From Streptomyces sp. PTY087I2 (lineage in GTDB: Bacteria; Actinomycetota; Actinomycetes; Streptomycetales; Streptomycetaceae): a stretch of DNA of 44,936 nt. Both the position numbers and the translations under genes were made by a program. The DNA lies in assembly GCF_001687325.1 (NCBI RefSeq), contig NZ_LZRD01000042.1, positions 1 to 44,936 of the forward strand, in the 5' to 3' direction. Below the pieces are notes generated by a model, which was not told the origin of the DNA, did no database searches, and saw only the letters and a list, made by a program, of their open reading frames with translations. Below, piece after piece: positions 15,312-23,538 of the stretch; positions within the stretch are counted from its first letter, which is position 1; each line of letters begins with the position of its first letter.

Positions 15312-16530
15312 CGTAGTCCCCCGAGTTCATGCTGAAGCGGAAATCGTTCCCGTAGTCGATGAAGGACGACGTCCTGTTCTCCTCGGCGTACAGCTTGCGC
15401 AGATCCTCCATGCCCTCCTGCGTGGGCGGCTCCAGCTTCACCAGGTCTCCGGCCACTCTGAGGAACGTGTGCCCGTCCTTGTGCACGGCCTCGGTGCTCG
15501 AACAGCGCACCACATAACCCAGGCGGGTCGGGAGCAGTTCGGCGTTCAGCCCCGAGGGCCGAATTTCGTGCGTGTACAGGCGGTTGGTGGACAGCGGCAT
15601 GAAAAAGACCGAGCCGGGGTGGAGGGTGATGCTGAACTGCTGGGGAAGGGCATTCGCCGTGCCCCGTTCTTCGGCCGTTTCCTTGAGGCGGAAGTGGAGG
15701 CGCGTGAGGCCGCTGGTCCCCTTCACGCCGTAGTCGAAGGCGTCGCCGGGCATCGGCCGCAGATGGTCGAGCCCGTCGTAGAAGGTGCAGAAGGCCATGA
15801 TGCCGTTGGCCGGCATGTCCTTGGTCTTGTCGGCATGGGCCGAGATCTTGGCCTTGGCCTGCTTGCGCTCGGCCGTGGCACGGGTGTTGCGGTAGATCTG
15901 GGCGAGGACGTGGTTCAGCGGTGCGTGGCCCCGGAAGACGGTGTCGGCCTCACGGTTCAGCTCCTCGACCACGCTCGTGTCGGTCGGTCGGAACGTCTCG
16001 GTCGGGCCCGAGAGATTCGTGGAGCACCGGAGCAGCCGGAAGTGCCGTTCGTCGCCGTCCTGTGTGACGGGCGTCAGATAGATCCCGCTGCGATGGGACG
16101 TTCCCGGCTTCGTGGACTCCGTCAGGGACTGGAACACGTGCTCCGAGCTGATCCGTCCGAAGTGGTCGGCGTCGAGGTCGAAGAAGCGGCGGTAGTACAC
16201 GCCGGCCCCGTGCACCCGCAGGGGGACGCGGCCGAGGCCGATGGTCGTCCACGGTCGGCCGGCGTCCTCGTCGTCACCGTGCGACAGTTCCCGGATCACG
16301 AATACCCGGGCAGCGGAACTCAGTTGATCGTCGGATACGGTCGACAGGTCGCCGCATACGTAGACGGTCTTCCCTGCGAGGCCGGGCGGGTCGGAGGCGA
16401 GTTCCTCCGGAGTGATCGTGGACCCGAAGAAGTCCCTGATCGCGTCCGAGCCCTGTACGTCCGAGGGGGCGACCAGGACGTTGTCCGCCTCTTCGATGCG
16501 GGCCTCCAAGGCCTTTGCCGCGTACGTCAA
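15295..16530 (-). CDS. AlkB-like 2-oxoglutarate/Fe(II) oxygenase (paralogue A, longer)
   Basis: 411 residues from TTG 16530, which overlaps the kinase stop as TTGA and has GGGGAG 5 bases upstream. The frame is open further upstream, but that part only mirrors the kinase gene. The first ~190 residues are an extra alpha/beta region with no motif I know. The C-terminal half has HAD in KISAHADKTKDM, a distal His in NRLYTHEIRPS and an Arg in RLGYVVRCSS: the HxD...H...R set of AlkB-type oxygenases. The ends of A and B are clearly related (DGH-F/Y-L..., D.-PGI/PPI). Translational coupling to the kinase and to paralogue B suggests equimolar production and one pathway. Confidence 0.8.
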   Translation of the reverse strand: MTYAAKALEARIEEADNVLVAPSDVQGSDAIRDFFGSTITPEELASDPPGLAGKTVYVCGDLSTVSDDQLSSAARVFVIRELSHGDDEDAGRPWTTIGLGRVPLRVHGAGVYYRRFFDLDADHFGRISSEHVFQSLTESTKPGTSHRSGIYLTPVTQDGDERHFRLLRCSTNLSGPTETFRPTDTSVVEELNREADTVFRGHAPLNHVLAQIYRNTRATAERKQAKAKISAHADKTKDMPANGIMAFCTFYDGLDHLRPMPGDAFDYGVKGTSGLTRLHFRLKETAEERGTANALPQQFSITLHPGSVFFMPLSTNRLYTHEIRPSGLNAELLPTRLGYVVRCSSTEAVHKDGHTFLRVAGDLVKLEPPTQEGMEDLRKLYAEENRTSSFIDYGNDFRFSMNSGDYVAPGI

Positions 16531-17249
16531 AACGCTCCCCGTCCTTTCGCGGACATCAAGCGCGGCCGCGCGAAGTCCGTGTTGTCCACCACCGCGTCCA
16601 TCCTCGGCAGCGGGTCCACCTCGTCGAGGTAGAGACGCTCCGCCACCAGGTACCGGTTTCGGTGGATCGACTCCGCGTCCGTGCCCGCCCAGTCCTGGTC
16701 GCGTTCCGCACCACGGCGTACGGAGAGTTCGGCGTCCACGTCCATCCAGATCCGGAAGTCCCAGTAGGCGTCGATCTCGGGCCGGAACGCGAAGACGCCG
16801 TCCACGATCAGGATCGAGTCCGGAGCGAGCGGGGTCGTTTCCCCCGCGTGGTTCTTCTGTGTCAGGGGGTCTATGGAGCACAGCGAGCAGGCCTCTGCCT
16901 CCGGGGTCCGACACGGGTCCAGCAGGAGGCGCTTGGCCGTGCCGTAGTCGTACGCGTTGCGGTAGTAGCCCTCGCCCGACTCCCGGTCGTACAGGTGCCG
17001 GTCCTTCCACGGGTTCTTGAAGTCGTCCAGCGTGGCCCGGAGCACCGGGCGGCCCGACTCCGCTATGTGCGCCGCCAGTTCGTGGCCGAAGCTCGTCTTC
17101 CCCGCTGCCGTGAAGCCGTCGATGCCGACCAGGAGCCGGCCCGGTCCCCGGGCCCGGATGCGGTCCGCGATGGCCTCCGTCAGCGCGCTGCGTTCCGCCG
17201 ACGCCGGTGCGGGGTACGGCTGTTGCCAGGTCGAGGGGGAGTGGCTCAC
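16527..17249 (-). CDS. Uridine-kinase-like P-loop kinase
   Basis: 240 residues from GTG 17249 (GAGG 8 bases upstream); ATG 17273, inside the end of the regulator gene, is an alternative. The Walker A motif GIDGFTAAGKT is at residues ~42-52. Also seen are ATLDDFKNPWKDR (substrate Asp-Phe motif of uridine kinase/phosphoribulokinase), ILIVDGVFAFRPEI (Walker B) and an RNRYLVAERLY lid region. The Cys-rich insertion CSLCSID is unusual. The family phosphorylates uridine/cytidine or related small molecules with ATP. As first gene of a three-gene coupled set with two oxygenases it may act on a modified nucleoside rather than in pyrimidine salvage. Confidence 0.8.
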   Translation of the reverse strand: MSHSPSTWQQPYPAPASAERSALTEAIADRIRARGPGRLLVGIDGFTAAGKTSFGHELAAHIAESGRPVLRATLDDFKNPWKDRHLYDRESGEGYYRNAYDYGTAKRLLLDPCRTPEAEACSLCSIDPLTQKNHAGETTPLAPDSILIVDGVFAFRPEIDAYWDFRIWMDVDAELSVRRGAERDQDWAGTDAESIHRNRYLVAERLYLDEVDPLPRMDAVVDNTDFARPRLMSAKGRGAF

Positions 17250-17259
17250 GGATGCTGCC

Positions 17260-17916
17260 TCAGGTCGTCCCATCCGCCGATCCTCGCAAAGGCTCCTGGC
17301 GCGCCCTCAGGTGGGCCCGTTCGCCCTGGTGGCCGAAGAGGACCAGCAGTTCTACGGTGCGGTCGTCGTCGGGGCCGAGCCAGTGCGGGACATGCGTGTC
17401 GAACTCGGCCGCCTCGCCGGGCTTCAGGGCGAGCGTTCGCTCGCCCAGGATCAGCCGGAGCCGGCCGGCCAGGACGTACAGCCACTCGAAGCCTTCGTGG
17501 GTCCGCAGGGTCGGTTCCGTGCCCGCCGGGCTCGGGCGGATCAGCAGTTTGTGGGCCTGGACCCCTCCCGGGCGGCTCAGCGGTACGTACGTGAGGCCGT
17601 CCCGCGTCACCGGGCGCAGGTGGATGCGCGGATCGCCCGTGCGGGGCGCGCCCACCAGCTCGTCCAGCGGGACCGCGTGGACCTCGGCCAGCGGCAGCAG
17701 CAGTTCCAGCGTCGGCTTGCGCGTGCCGCCCTCCAGGCGGGACAGCGTGCTCTCGTTGATCCCGGTCCGCTCCGCCAGTTCGGCCAGCGTCATGCCGTGC
17801 CGGCGTCGCAGTTCGCGCAGGCGGGGGCCCACGCCCGCCAGTACGCCGTCCCGGTCCCTGGTGCCCGACGCCGGTGACGGCTGTTCCGGCGGTGGCTGTT
17901 CTGACGCGTCTCCCAT
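17260..17916 (-). CDS. XRE/cupin transcriptional regulator
   Basis: 218 residues. Residues ~30-88 form an XRE helix-turn-helix (RLRELRRRHGMTLAELAERT followed by INESTLSRLEGGTRKP). Residues ~125-200 are a small cupin barrel (LRTHEGFEWLYVLAGRLRLI, then LKPGEAAEFDTHVPHWLG). Such one-component regulators sense a small ligand in the cupin. It is divergent from the methyltransferase at 18025 (108 bases between the starts), the usual arrangement for local control. Its stop lies 11 bases before the kinase start, so it could also lie upstream of the kinase/oxygenase operon on the same transcript. Confidence 0.9.
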   Translation of the reverse strand: MGDASEQPPPEQPSPASGTRDRDGVLAGVGPRLRELRRRHGMTLAELAERTGINESTLSRLEGGTRKPTLELLLPLAEVHAVPLDELVGAPRTGDPRIHLRPVTRDGLTYVPLSRPGGVQAHKLLIRPSPAGTEPTLRTHEGFEWLYVLAGRLRLILGERTLALKPGEAAEFDTHVPHWLGPDDDRTVELLVLFGHQGERAHLRARQEPLRGSADGTT

Positions 17917-18024
17917 GCGCCCCAGGTTGCCGAAACGGCATGGAAGCTTGCAAGGGCGGCAGGCCGCGGCGCACCTTCCTCCCGAGAAGCAGGAAACAGG
18001 GAACGGAAACGAAAGGGATCCGAC

Positions 18025-18684
18025 ATGAGCAGCGACACCACCCGCGCCACCGACTCCGCCGCGTTCTGGGAGAACCACTACGCCGGCATGGACCCGCAGT
18101 GGGGCACCCGGCCCAACGCCGTCCTCGCCGAGGTCGTCACCGCCCTGGCCCCCGCGCCGGGCGGCGGTGACGGCGGCCGGGCGCTCGACCTCGGCTGCGG
18201 GCACGGCGGCGACGCCCTGTGGCTCGCCTCGCTCGGGTGGGACGTCACCGCCGTCGACGTCTCGGCGACCGCCCTGGAACGGGTTGCCGCCGGAGCGGCC
18301 GCGGCCGGGCTTGCCGACCGGGTCCATCCGAGCCGGCACGACCTCGCCCGGTCCTTCCCCGAGGGGGCCTTCGGTCTCGTCACCGCCAGCTACTTCCACA
18401 CCCCTGTGGAGATCCCGCGGGATCAGGTCCTCCGGCGCGCCGCCGAAGCCGTTGCCCCCGGCGGTCTCCTCGTCCTGGTCGAGCACGCCTCGCTCGCCCC
18501 CTGGTCCTGGCGGGACGGCCACGAGGACGTACGGTTCCCCAGCCCCGACGACGTACTCGCGTCCCTGCGGCTCGGCGACGGATGGCGCACCGAGCGCTGC
18601 CACGCGCCCCGGCGCACCGCCACCGGGCCCGGGGGACAGACGGCGACCGTGACCGACAACGTCATCGCCGTCCGCCGCGCCTGA
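18025..18684 (+). CDS. Class I SAM-dependent methyltransferase
   Basis: 219 residues. Motif I is ALDLGCGHGGDALWLA (~53-68), followed by VTAVDVSATAL (motif II) and GLVTASYFHTP then APGGLLVLVEHA. This is the small-molecule methyltransferase / tellurite-resistance-like group (opening AFWENHYAG-MDPQWGTRPN). Divergent from the cupin regulator, which probably controls it. ATG 18025 is preceded by AAAGGGATC. Cytosolic; substrate unknown. Confidence 0.9.
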   Translation: MSSDTTRATDSAAFWENHYAGMDPQWGTRPNAVLAEVVTALAPAPGGGDGGRALDLGCGHGGDALWLASLGWDVTAVDVSATALERVAAGAAAAGLADRVHPSRHDLARSFPEGAFGLVTASYFHTPVEIPRDQVLRRAAEAVAPGGLLVLVEHASLAPWSWRDGHEDVRFPSPDDVLASLRLGDGWRTERCHAPRRTATGPGGQTATVTDNVIAVRRA

Positions 18685-18785
18685 ACCCGCCCGAGCCCGC
18701 CTGAGCCCGCCTTGACTGTCAGAGGCGGGTGGCAGAGTGGACACCATCGAAGGACCGGGCGCCGGAAAGGACCGGAGGGGGAGTT

Positions 18786-19373
18786 GTGGGGGATTACTTC
18801 CAGACCGTCGTCGACCGCGATGTCACCGAGGCGGACGCCGCCCCGCTGGCCGCGCGCGTCGTCGCCTGGCTCGTGGCCGAGGGCGTCATCGGGCCCGACC
18901 GCACCGAGCTCGTGCTCGGCCGCGACCTCGGATATCCGCCGGGGCCGCGCATCCGTGAGGTCGTCGACAGCAGCGGCTGGGGCGAGCCCTGGCAGGGCGG
19001 AGGGCTCGACGTCGCCGTCACCCGCACCATTTTCGACGCCGGGCAATGGGCCGACCCGTCCTCGGCCCGATGCCCGCGCTGCGAGCGGGATATCGAGTTC
19101 CGCGACAGGGCTCTTCAGGACATACCCGGTGCCTGGGATCCGTTCTCCGAGGCGATCTCCGACTGGGAGGCGGGCGTCGAGGCCCTCGTGCGGTGCGCCC
19201 ACTGCGACGCGTCGTCCCCGCTCGTCGACTGGACCGGGATGGAGCACTGCTTCGCCTTCGGCGCCCTCGGCTTCACCTTCTGGGGGTGGCCCGACCTCAC
19301 CTCGGCCTTCCTCGCCGAGTTCGACCGCCGGCTGGACGGCCACCGTACGGTCGTCGTGAGCGGGAAGATCTGA
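18786..19373 (+). CDS. Conserved hypothetical protein with two CxxC pairs
   Basis: 195 residues from GTG 18786, with GGAGGGGGAG immediately upstream; the longer frame from 18729 is less likely. Two Cys pairs, CPRC and CAHC about 40 residues apart, probably hold one zinc ion. The protein is rich in Trp and acidic residues and has no membrane segment. It resembles Streptomyces 'hypothetical protein' families without known function. It is convergent with citA; a hairpin follows at 19402-19422. Confidence 0.75.
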   Translation: MGDYFQTVVDRDVTEADAAPLAARVVAWLVAEGVIGPDRTELVLGRDLGYPPGPRIREVVDSSGWGEPWQGGGLDVAVTRTIFDAGQWADPSSARCPRCERDIEFRDRALQDIPGAWDPFSEAISDWEAGVEALVRCAHCDASSPLVDWTGMEHCFAFGALGFTFWGWPDLTSAFLAEFDRRLDGHRTVVVSGKI

Positions 19374-19401
19374 GGCGGGCCGGGGCCGGGCGAGCCGGCT
19401 G

Positions 19402-19422
19402 AGGGCTGTCCCGGAGAGCCCT
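19402..19422. terminator. Hairpin between convergent genes
   Basis: AGGGCT and AGCCCT are separated by 9 bases, giving a 6-bp stem between the hypothetical gene and citA. No T-run follows, as is common in Streptomyces. Probably a bidirectional terminator. Confidence 0.5.
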
Positions 19423-19473
19423 GACCCGCCCCGTATCCCGACCCTGCCCCGTAACCGCGAACTCCGCCCCGGC

Positions 19474-20577
19474 TCAGCCCGCGACGATGTCCTCGTACCC
19501 GCTGATCTCGCGCGGGTCCCGCGTCCCCGGGCCCACGTACGTCGCCGACGGGCGCACCAGGCGGCCCGTGCGCTTCTGCTCCAGGATGTGCGCCGACCAG
19601 CCCGCCGTGCGGGCGCAGGTGAACATCGACGTGAACATGTGCGCCGGGACCTCCGCGAAGTCCAGCACGATCGCCGCCCAGAACTCCACGTTCGTCGCCA
19701 GGACCCGGTCCGGGCGGCGGTTGTGCAGCTCCTCCAGCGCCGCCTTCTCCAGCGCCTCCGCCACCTCGAAGCGCGGGGCCGCCAGCTCGCGGGCCGTGCG
19801 GCGCAGGACGCGGGCGCGCGGGTCCTCGGCGCGGTAGACGCGGTGCCCGAAGCCCATCAGGCGCTCGCCCCGGTCCAGGGCGCCCTTCACATACGCGGTC
19901 GCGTCGCCCGTACGCTCGATCTCCTCGATCATGCCGAGGACCCGGGACGGGGCGCCGCCGTGCAGCGGGCCCGACATCGCGCCCACCGCGCCGGACAGGG
20001 CCGCCGCGACGTCCGCGCCCGTCGACGCGATGACCCGGGCCGTGAACGTCGAGGCGTTCATGCCGTGCTCCGCCGCCGACGTCCAGTACGCGTCGACCGC
20101 CTTCACATGCTTCGGGTCCGGCTCCCCGCGCCAGCGGATCATGAAGCGCTCGACCACCGAGTGCGCCTTGTCGATCTCGCTCTGCGGCACCATCGGCAGC
20201 CCCTGGCCGCGCGCCGACTGGGCGACGTACGACAGGGCCATCACCGCGGCCCGCGCCAGATCGTCCCGGGCCGTCGCCTCGTCGATGTCCAGCAGCGGCT
20301 TCAGACCCCAGACCGGGGCGAGCATCGCCAGCGCCGACTGGACGTCGACCCGGATGTCACCCGAGTGCACGGGGATCGGGAACGGCTCGGCGGGCGGCAG
20401 GCCGGGGTTGAACGCCCCGTCCACGAGCAGGCCCCACACATTGCCGAAGGAGACGTGACCGACCAGGTCCTCGATGTCGACCCCGCGGTAGCGGAGCGAA
20501 CCGCCTTCCTTGTCCGGTTCGGCGATCTCCGTTTCGAACGCGACGACTCCCTCAAGACCGGGTACGAAGTCGGACAT
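19474..20577 (-). CDS. citA: Citrate synthase 2
   Basis: 367 residues, full length for the short type II-like citrate synthases of actinobacteria. Readable landmarks are SLRYRGVDIEDL near the N-terminus, the active-site His region SAAEHGMNASTFTARVIAST, GPLHGGAPSRVLGMIEEI, MGFGHRVYRAEDPRA and the Asp region NVEFWAAIVLDFAEVP. The enzyme condenses acetyl-CoA and oxaloacetate to citrate in the TCA cycle. Divergent from pdxH with about 200 bases between; this gene pair order is usual in Streptomyces chromosomes and marks the window's core part. Confidence 0.95.
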   Translation of the reverse strand: MSDFVPGLEGVVAFETEIAEPDKEGGSLRYRGVDIEDLVGHVSFGNVWGLLVDGAFNPGLPPAEPFPIPVHSGDIRVDVQSALAMLAPVWGLKPLLDIDEATARDDLARAAVMALSYVAQSARGQGLPMVPQSEIDKAHSVVERFMIRWRGEPDPKHVKAVDAYWTSAAEHGMNASTFTARVIASTGADVAAALSGAVGAMSGPLHGGAPSRVLGMIEEIERTGDATAYVKGALDRGERLMGFGHRVYRAEDPRARVLRRTARELAAPRFEVAEALEKAALEELHNRRPDRVLATNVEFWAAIVLDFAEVPAHMFTSMFTCARTAGWSAHILEQKRTGRLVRPSATYVGPGTRDPREISGYEDIVAG

Positions 20578-20779
20578 CAGGCGGCTCCCTCAGTTCGGCG
20601 GGCGACGGGTGGCGTGCGGTGCGCGGCGTGCTGGGCTGTGCGGAGGCCACAGCGGCCTGCCCCAAGATATTGGCGGGTTCCTCCGATGCGGGGAAGCGTG
20701 ACATCCGGCACAGGACCCCCTTTCGGCGGCGCGTGGTTACGGCCCCTCGGCGCCGGGCAGACTCGGCCCCTGCGGCAGG

Positions 20780-21490
20780 ATGGGCCCCGTGCCCACACCA
20801 GAAGGTTCCACGGGACCCCTCCCGGACGATTTCACCACCGATCCCGCGGCCATGCGCGAGCAGTACCGCTCGGAGGACTTCGTCGAGCGCGACCTCGCCG
20901 CCGATCCGATGGAGCAGTTCGCCCGCTGGTTCCGCCAGGTCGCCGTCGGCGGCGTGCTGCACGAGCCCAACGCGATGATCGTCTCCACCGCCGACGCGGA
21001 CGGCCGCCCGTCCTCGCGCACGGTGCTGCTCAAGCAGTACGACGACCGGGGTTTCGTCTTCTTCACGAACTACGACTCCCGCAAGGGCCGCGAGCTGGCC
21101 GCGAACCCGTACGTCTCCCTGCTCTTCCCCTGGCACCCGATGGCCCGCCAGGTCATCGTCACCGGCACCGCCTCCCGTACCTCCCGCGAGGAGACCGTCG
21201 GCTACTTCCGCACCCGCCCGCACGGCTCCCAGCTCGGCGCGTGGGCCAGCGCCCAGTCCGCCGTCGTCGGCTCCCGCGAGGAGCTGATCACCCGGTACGA
21301 GGAGCTGGCCGCCCGCTACCCCGAGGGCGAGAAGGTTCCGGCCCCGCCGCACTGGGGCGGCTTCCGGGTGGTGCCCGAGACGATCGAGTTCTGGCAGGGG
21401 CACGAGAACCGGCTGCACGACCGGCTGCGGTACGTCAGGGAGGGCGGCGAGCCGGGCGGCCTGTGGCGGGTGGAGCGGCTCTGCCCGTGA
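20780..21490 (+). CDS. pdxH: Pyridoxamine 5'-phosphate oxidase
   Basis: 236 residues. FMN- and substrate-binding stretches of the family are clear: AMIVSTADADGRPSSRTVLL, GFVFFTNYDSRKGRELAANP, VSLLFPWHPMARQVIVTG, the SQLGAWASAQSAVV block and the C-terminal WRVERLCP. It oxidises pyridoxine/pyridoxamine 5'-phosphate to pyridoxal phosphate with O2. The start is ATG 20780; a GTG three codons downstream (20789) is also possible. Confidence 0.95.
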   Translation: MGPVPTPEGSTGPLPDDFTTDPAAMREQYRSEDFVERDLAADPMEQFARWFRQVAVGGVLHEPNAMIVSTADADGRPSSRTVLLKQYDDRGFVFFTNYDSRKGRELAANPYVSLLFPWHPMARQVIVTGTASRTSREETVGYFRTRPHGSQLGAWASAQSAVVGSREELITRYEELAARYPEGEKVPAPPHWGGFRVVPETIEFWQGHENRLHDRLRYVREGGEPGGLWRVERLCP

Positions 21491-21514
21491 GGCCCCGCGC
21501 CCGGCATCCGTACG

Positions 21515-21740
21515 ACGCAGAAACCCGCAGGCCCTGGCAACGCAGAAACCCGCAGGCTCTGGTTCCTCCGTGCACAGAGGAGCCGGCCGGACTTACCGGC
21601 GAGCCTGCGGGTCGGTGACTGCTTGGGATTGGCCGGCGTCCGGCCTGGCACTGCAAAAGAGTGCGACGACGGGCGTCAGCCCGCAGCCACCTCACGAGTC
21701 CGAAGAGAAATCACTTCCGGAACACCTCCTTTCCTGTGTG
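21515..21740 (-). ncRNA. Candidate standalone structured small RNA (~220 nt)
   Basis: Between pdxH (plus) and the phytase gene (minus) the minus strand has its own promoter (21747-21776), a strong ribosome site, a 12-codon ORF and then a series of hairpins. These are: GGGC-TGAC-GCCC around the stop codon; GCACT-7-AGTGC at ~21647-21665; the perfect GGCCGG-CGT-CCGGCC (plus-strand text) at 21631-21645; and a 12-bp stem formed by 21601-21612 with 21548-21559 enclosing GCCGG-TAAGT-CCGGC and a CTCC/GGAG hairpin, a three-way-junction layout. The 3' strand of that stem, ending CTGCGGGTTTCTGCG, is repeated 25 bases later (21516-21537 and 21541-21562, one mismatch). This gives tandem terminator-like ends or two alternative pairings. 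I know no named RNA family that fits. Confidence 0.5.
21676..21714 (-). CDS. 12-codon ORF with very strong ribosome site
   Basis: Reads MISLRTREVAAG from GTG 21714. AAAGGAGGTG (21732-21723) sits 8-9 bases upstream, an almost perfect anti-16S match, which is rare by chance. The stop codon lies inside a GGGC/GCCC hairpin. It could be a leader peptide that couples translation to RNA folding, or a ribosome landing site for a dual-function RNA. Confidence 0.45.
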   Translation of the reverse strand: MISLRTREVAAG

Positions 21741-21746
21741 CTCCAC

Positions 21747-21776
21747 AGCCTAGGAGCGCCCCGCATCGCGGTACAA
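21747..21776 (-). promoter_or_regulatory. HrdB-type promoter for the small RNA
   Basis: On the minus strand TTGTAC (21776-21771) and TAGGCT (21752-21747) are separated by 18 bases, matching the TTGAC-/TAGRRT pattern of the principal sigma factor. It lies just after the phytase stop codon and points away from it, toward the 12-codon ORF. Confidence 0.55.
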
Positions 21777-21781
21777 GCGAT

Positions 21782-23188
21782 TTATTCGCCGGTCCGCGTC
21801 GCCCCTGTAACCCGTGTCAGGCCCAGCGCGCTCCGGACCTTCCGCAGGTCCACGAACTTGAAACCGGTGGCCTCCCGGCCCTCCTCCGCCGGAGTGGCAT
21901 TGCCGTCCTGGACGACGAGCAGGCCGCCCGGGTACCGGCTGCCGAGCGGTTCGTTCAGGACCGCCGCGCCGTCGCAGGCCTCGGACCCGTCCAGCGTCGC
22001 CGAGGCCGCCGTCACCCGGAAGCCGCCCGCGTACCCGGGAAGGGCCCGGCTCTCGCGGCCGGTCCGGCGGGCGTACGCGGCGAAGGTGTCGTCACCCTGG
22101 CTGGAGGCCAGGAGGTAGCGGTCGCCGTTCCGCTCGGGGAGCAGGGTCAGGCCCTCCACATCGGCCGAGATACGGGTGCCGCCGAAGCCCGGGTCCTTGC
22201 CGGGGGCGCACTCCTCGCTCTCCTCGTCGTACGTCCCCGGCACCCCGTACTCGCGGACCTTGTCGACCAGCACCGGCTTCCCCCGCAGGTCGGCGGGCAT
22301 CCGCCAGATGCCCACGTCCTCCTGGCCGGCGAAGAGCGTGCCGTCGGCCGGGTCGACCACCATCCCCTCGACCTGGGGCAGCTCGCCCGGCTCGCCGCAG
22401 GGCGTCCAGGCCGTGCCGTCGGGCAGCCGGAAGGTGGAGGGCAGGTCGAGGCTGCGGACCTTGCGGTACGTCACCGTGCCGGACCGGGTCGGCAGCAGCT
22501 CCAGCAGCGCGATCGAGGTCCGGTTGCGGCGGCTGGCCAGTGCGTACGAGCGGCCGCTGCGGCGGTCCGTCCAGGTGGCCAGACCGTACGCCGTCGCCTG
22601 CTCGTTGACCTCGTCCTGGCCGGCGGAGAACACCCGGGGCGCGGCCGGGTCGGTGACGTCGGTCAGCGGACCGCCCGGGCGGGACGGGTCGATGCGGTGG
22701 ATACGCAGCCGGTCGTGGCCCCGGTCGGAGGTGACGGCCAGATCCGCCGTACGGCCCTTCCCCCGGCCCGCCGTCGAGTTCGTGGTCCGGTCCGGGGCCA
22801 GCCGCATGCCGTGCACCAGGTCCACGTTGTTGAAGCGGCCCGGAGCGTCGTCCGGGCCGGGCGCGGCGGGTGCGGGCAGCGACTGTACGAGGCGGGCGTC
22901 CAGGCCGTAGACCCGCAGCCCGCCCTCCTTGGCGGTGGCGATCACCAGGCTGCGGTCCGGGTCGGCCGGGTTGCGCCAGATCGCGGGGTCGTCCGCGTTG
23001 GCGTTTCCGCCCTGCTCGTCGTCGTACAGCGTGGCGGTCTCGGCGCGCGGGGTGACGGCGGGGAGCGGGCGGGAGGCGTCCTGCCGGGCGGCGGCGGGCG
23101 CGGGGGCCGCGGCGGTGAGCGTCGCGAGCGCGGCGCAGACGGCCACGGTGGTCGCGGTCGCCGGGCGTACGGTGCGGAAGGGCGTCAC
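21782..23188 (-). CDS. Secreted beta-propeller phytase
   Basis: 468 residues from GTG 23188 (AGGAG 8 bases upstream; the longer frame to 23320 is an extension without a site). The signal peptide is VRPATATTVAVCAALATLTA with cleavage after APAAA. The six-bladed propeller phytase landmarks are in order: NADDPAIW, LVHGMRLAPDR, LPQVEGMVVDPADGTLFAGQ with EDVGIW, ISADVEGLTLLPERNGDRYL and LASSQGDDTFAAY. These acidic residues hold the Ca2+ ions used to hydrolyse phytate. It is exported to release phosphate. Its last codons run to the edge of the small-RNA promoter. Confidence 0.9.
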   Translation of the reverse strand: MTPFRTVRPATATTVAVCAALATLTAAAPAPAAARQDASRPLPAVTPRAETATLYDDEQGGNANADDPAIWRNPADPDRSLVIATAKEGGLRVYGLDARLVQSLPAPAAPGPDDAPGRFNNVDLVHGMRLAPDRTTNSTAGRGKGRTADLAVTSDRGHDRLRIHRIDPSRPGGPLTDVTDPAAPRVFSAGQDEVNEQATAYGLATWTDRRSGRSYALASRRNRTSIALLELLPTRSGTVTYRKVRSLDLPSTFRLPDGTAWTPCGEPGELPQVEGMVVDPADGTLFAGQEDVGIWRMPADLRGKPVLVDKVREYGVPGTYDEESEECAPGKDPGFGGTRISADVEGLTLLPERNGDRYLLASSQGDDTFAAYARRTGRESRALPGYAGGFRVTAASATLDGSEACDGAAVLNEPLGSRYPGGLLVVQDGNATPAEEGREATGFKFVDLRKVRSALGLTRVTGATRTGE

Positions 23189-23538
23189 GGAAGGGCTCCT
23201 GGAGGTCGAGGGCGAGCGCGAGGGGCGGGGCCCGAGGTCGGGGAGCGGGGCCGGGGCGGACGAAGGCGACCCAAGGCTGGGCGCGCCCGGTGGACTCCGT
23301 GTGACGGCGTCACCACGCACCGCCGTGCCGCCGGTGAACTCCCCGTACCGGAGCGCTCGTCGCCCGCTGACGGGCGTTCACGACGTGGCGCGAAACCGTC
23401 GGGAGGCCGGTGGCGGAAGAAATGATTTCGGTGAAGTGGATGTGTGCTGGGTCACGTTCGAGTTGAATGGTCTGACGTGCAGCAATACACGCGGCGACGC
23501 GTGGGGAAACGGCCGACACGTTCTGCGGGGGGTGCGGA
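23189..23538. other. Divergent intergenic region, phytase / PAS protein
   Basis: 350 bases between divergent starts. GTTCAC-like words (around 23335 and 23384) recall single halves of the PhoP box, but they are not in the 11-base tandem spacing that PhoP needs, so I do not call a site. No ORF, tRNA or clear repeat seen. Confidence 0.4.

Noticed and set aside
23189..23538. PhoP (PHO) box for the phytase gene
   Set aside because: Only isolated GTTCAC-like words occur, not the tandem 11-base repeats needed.
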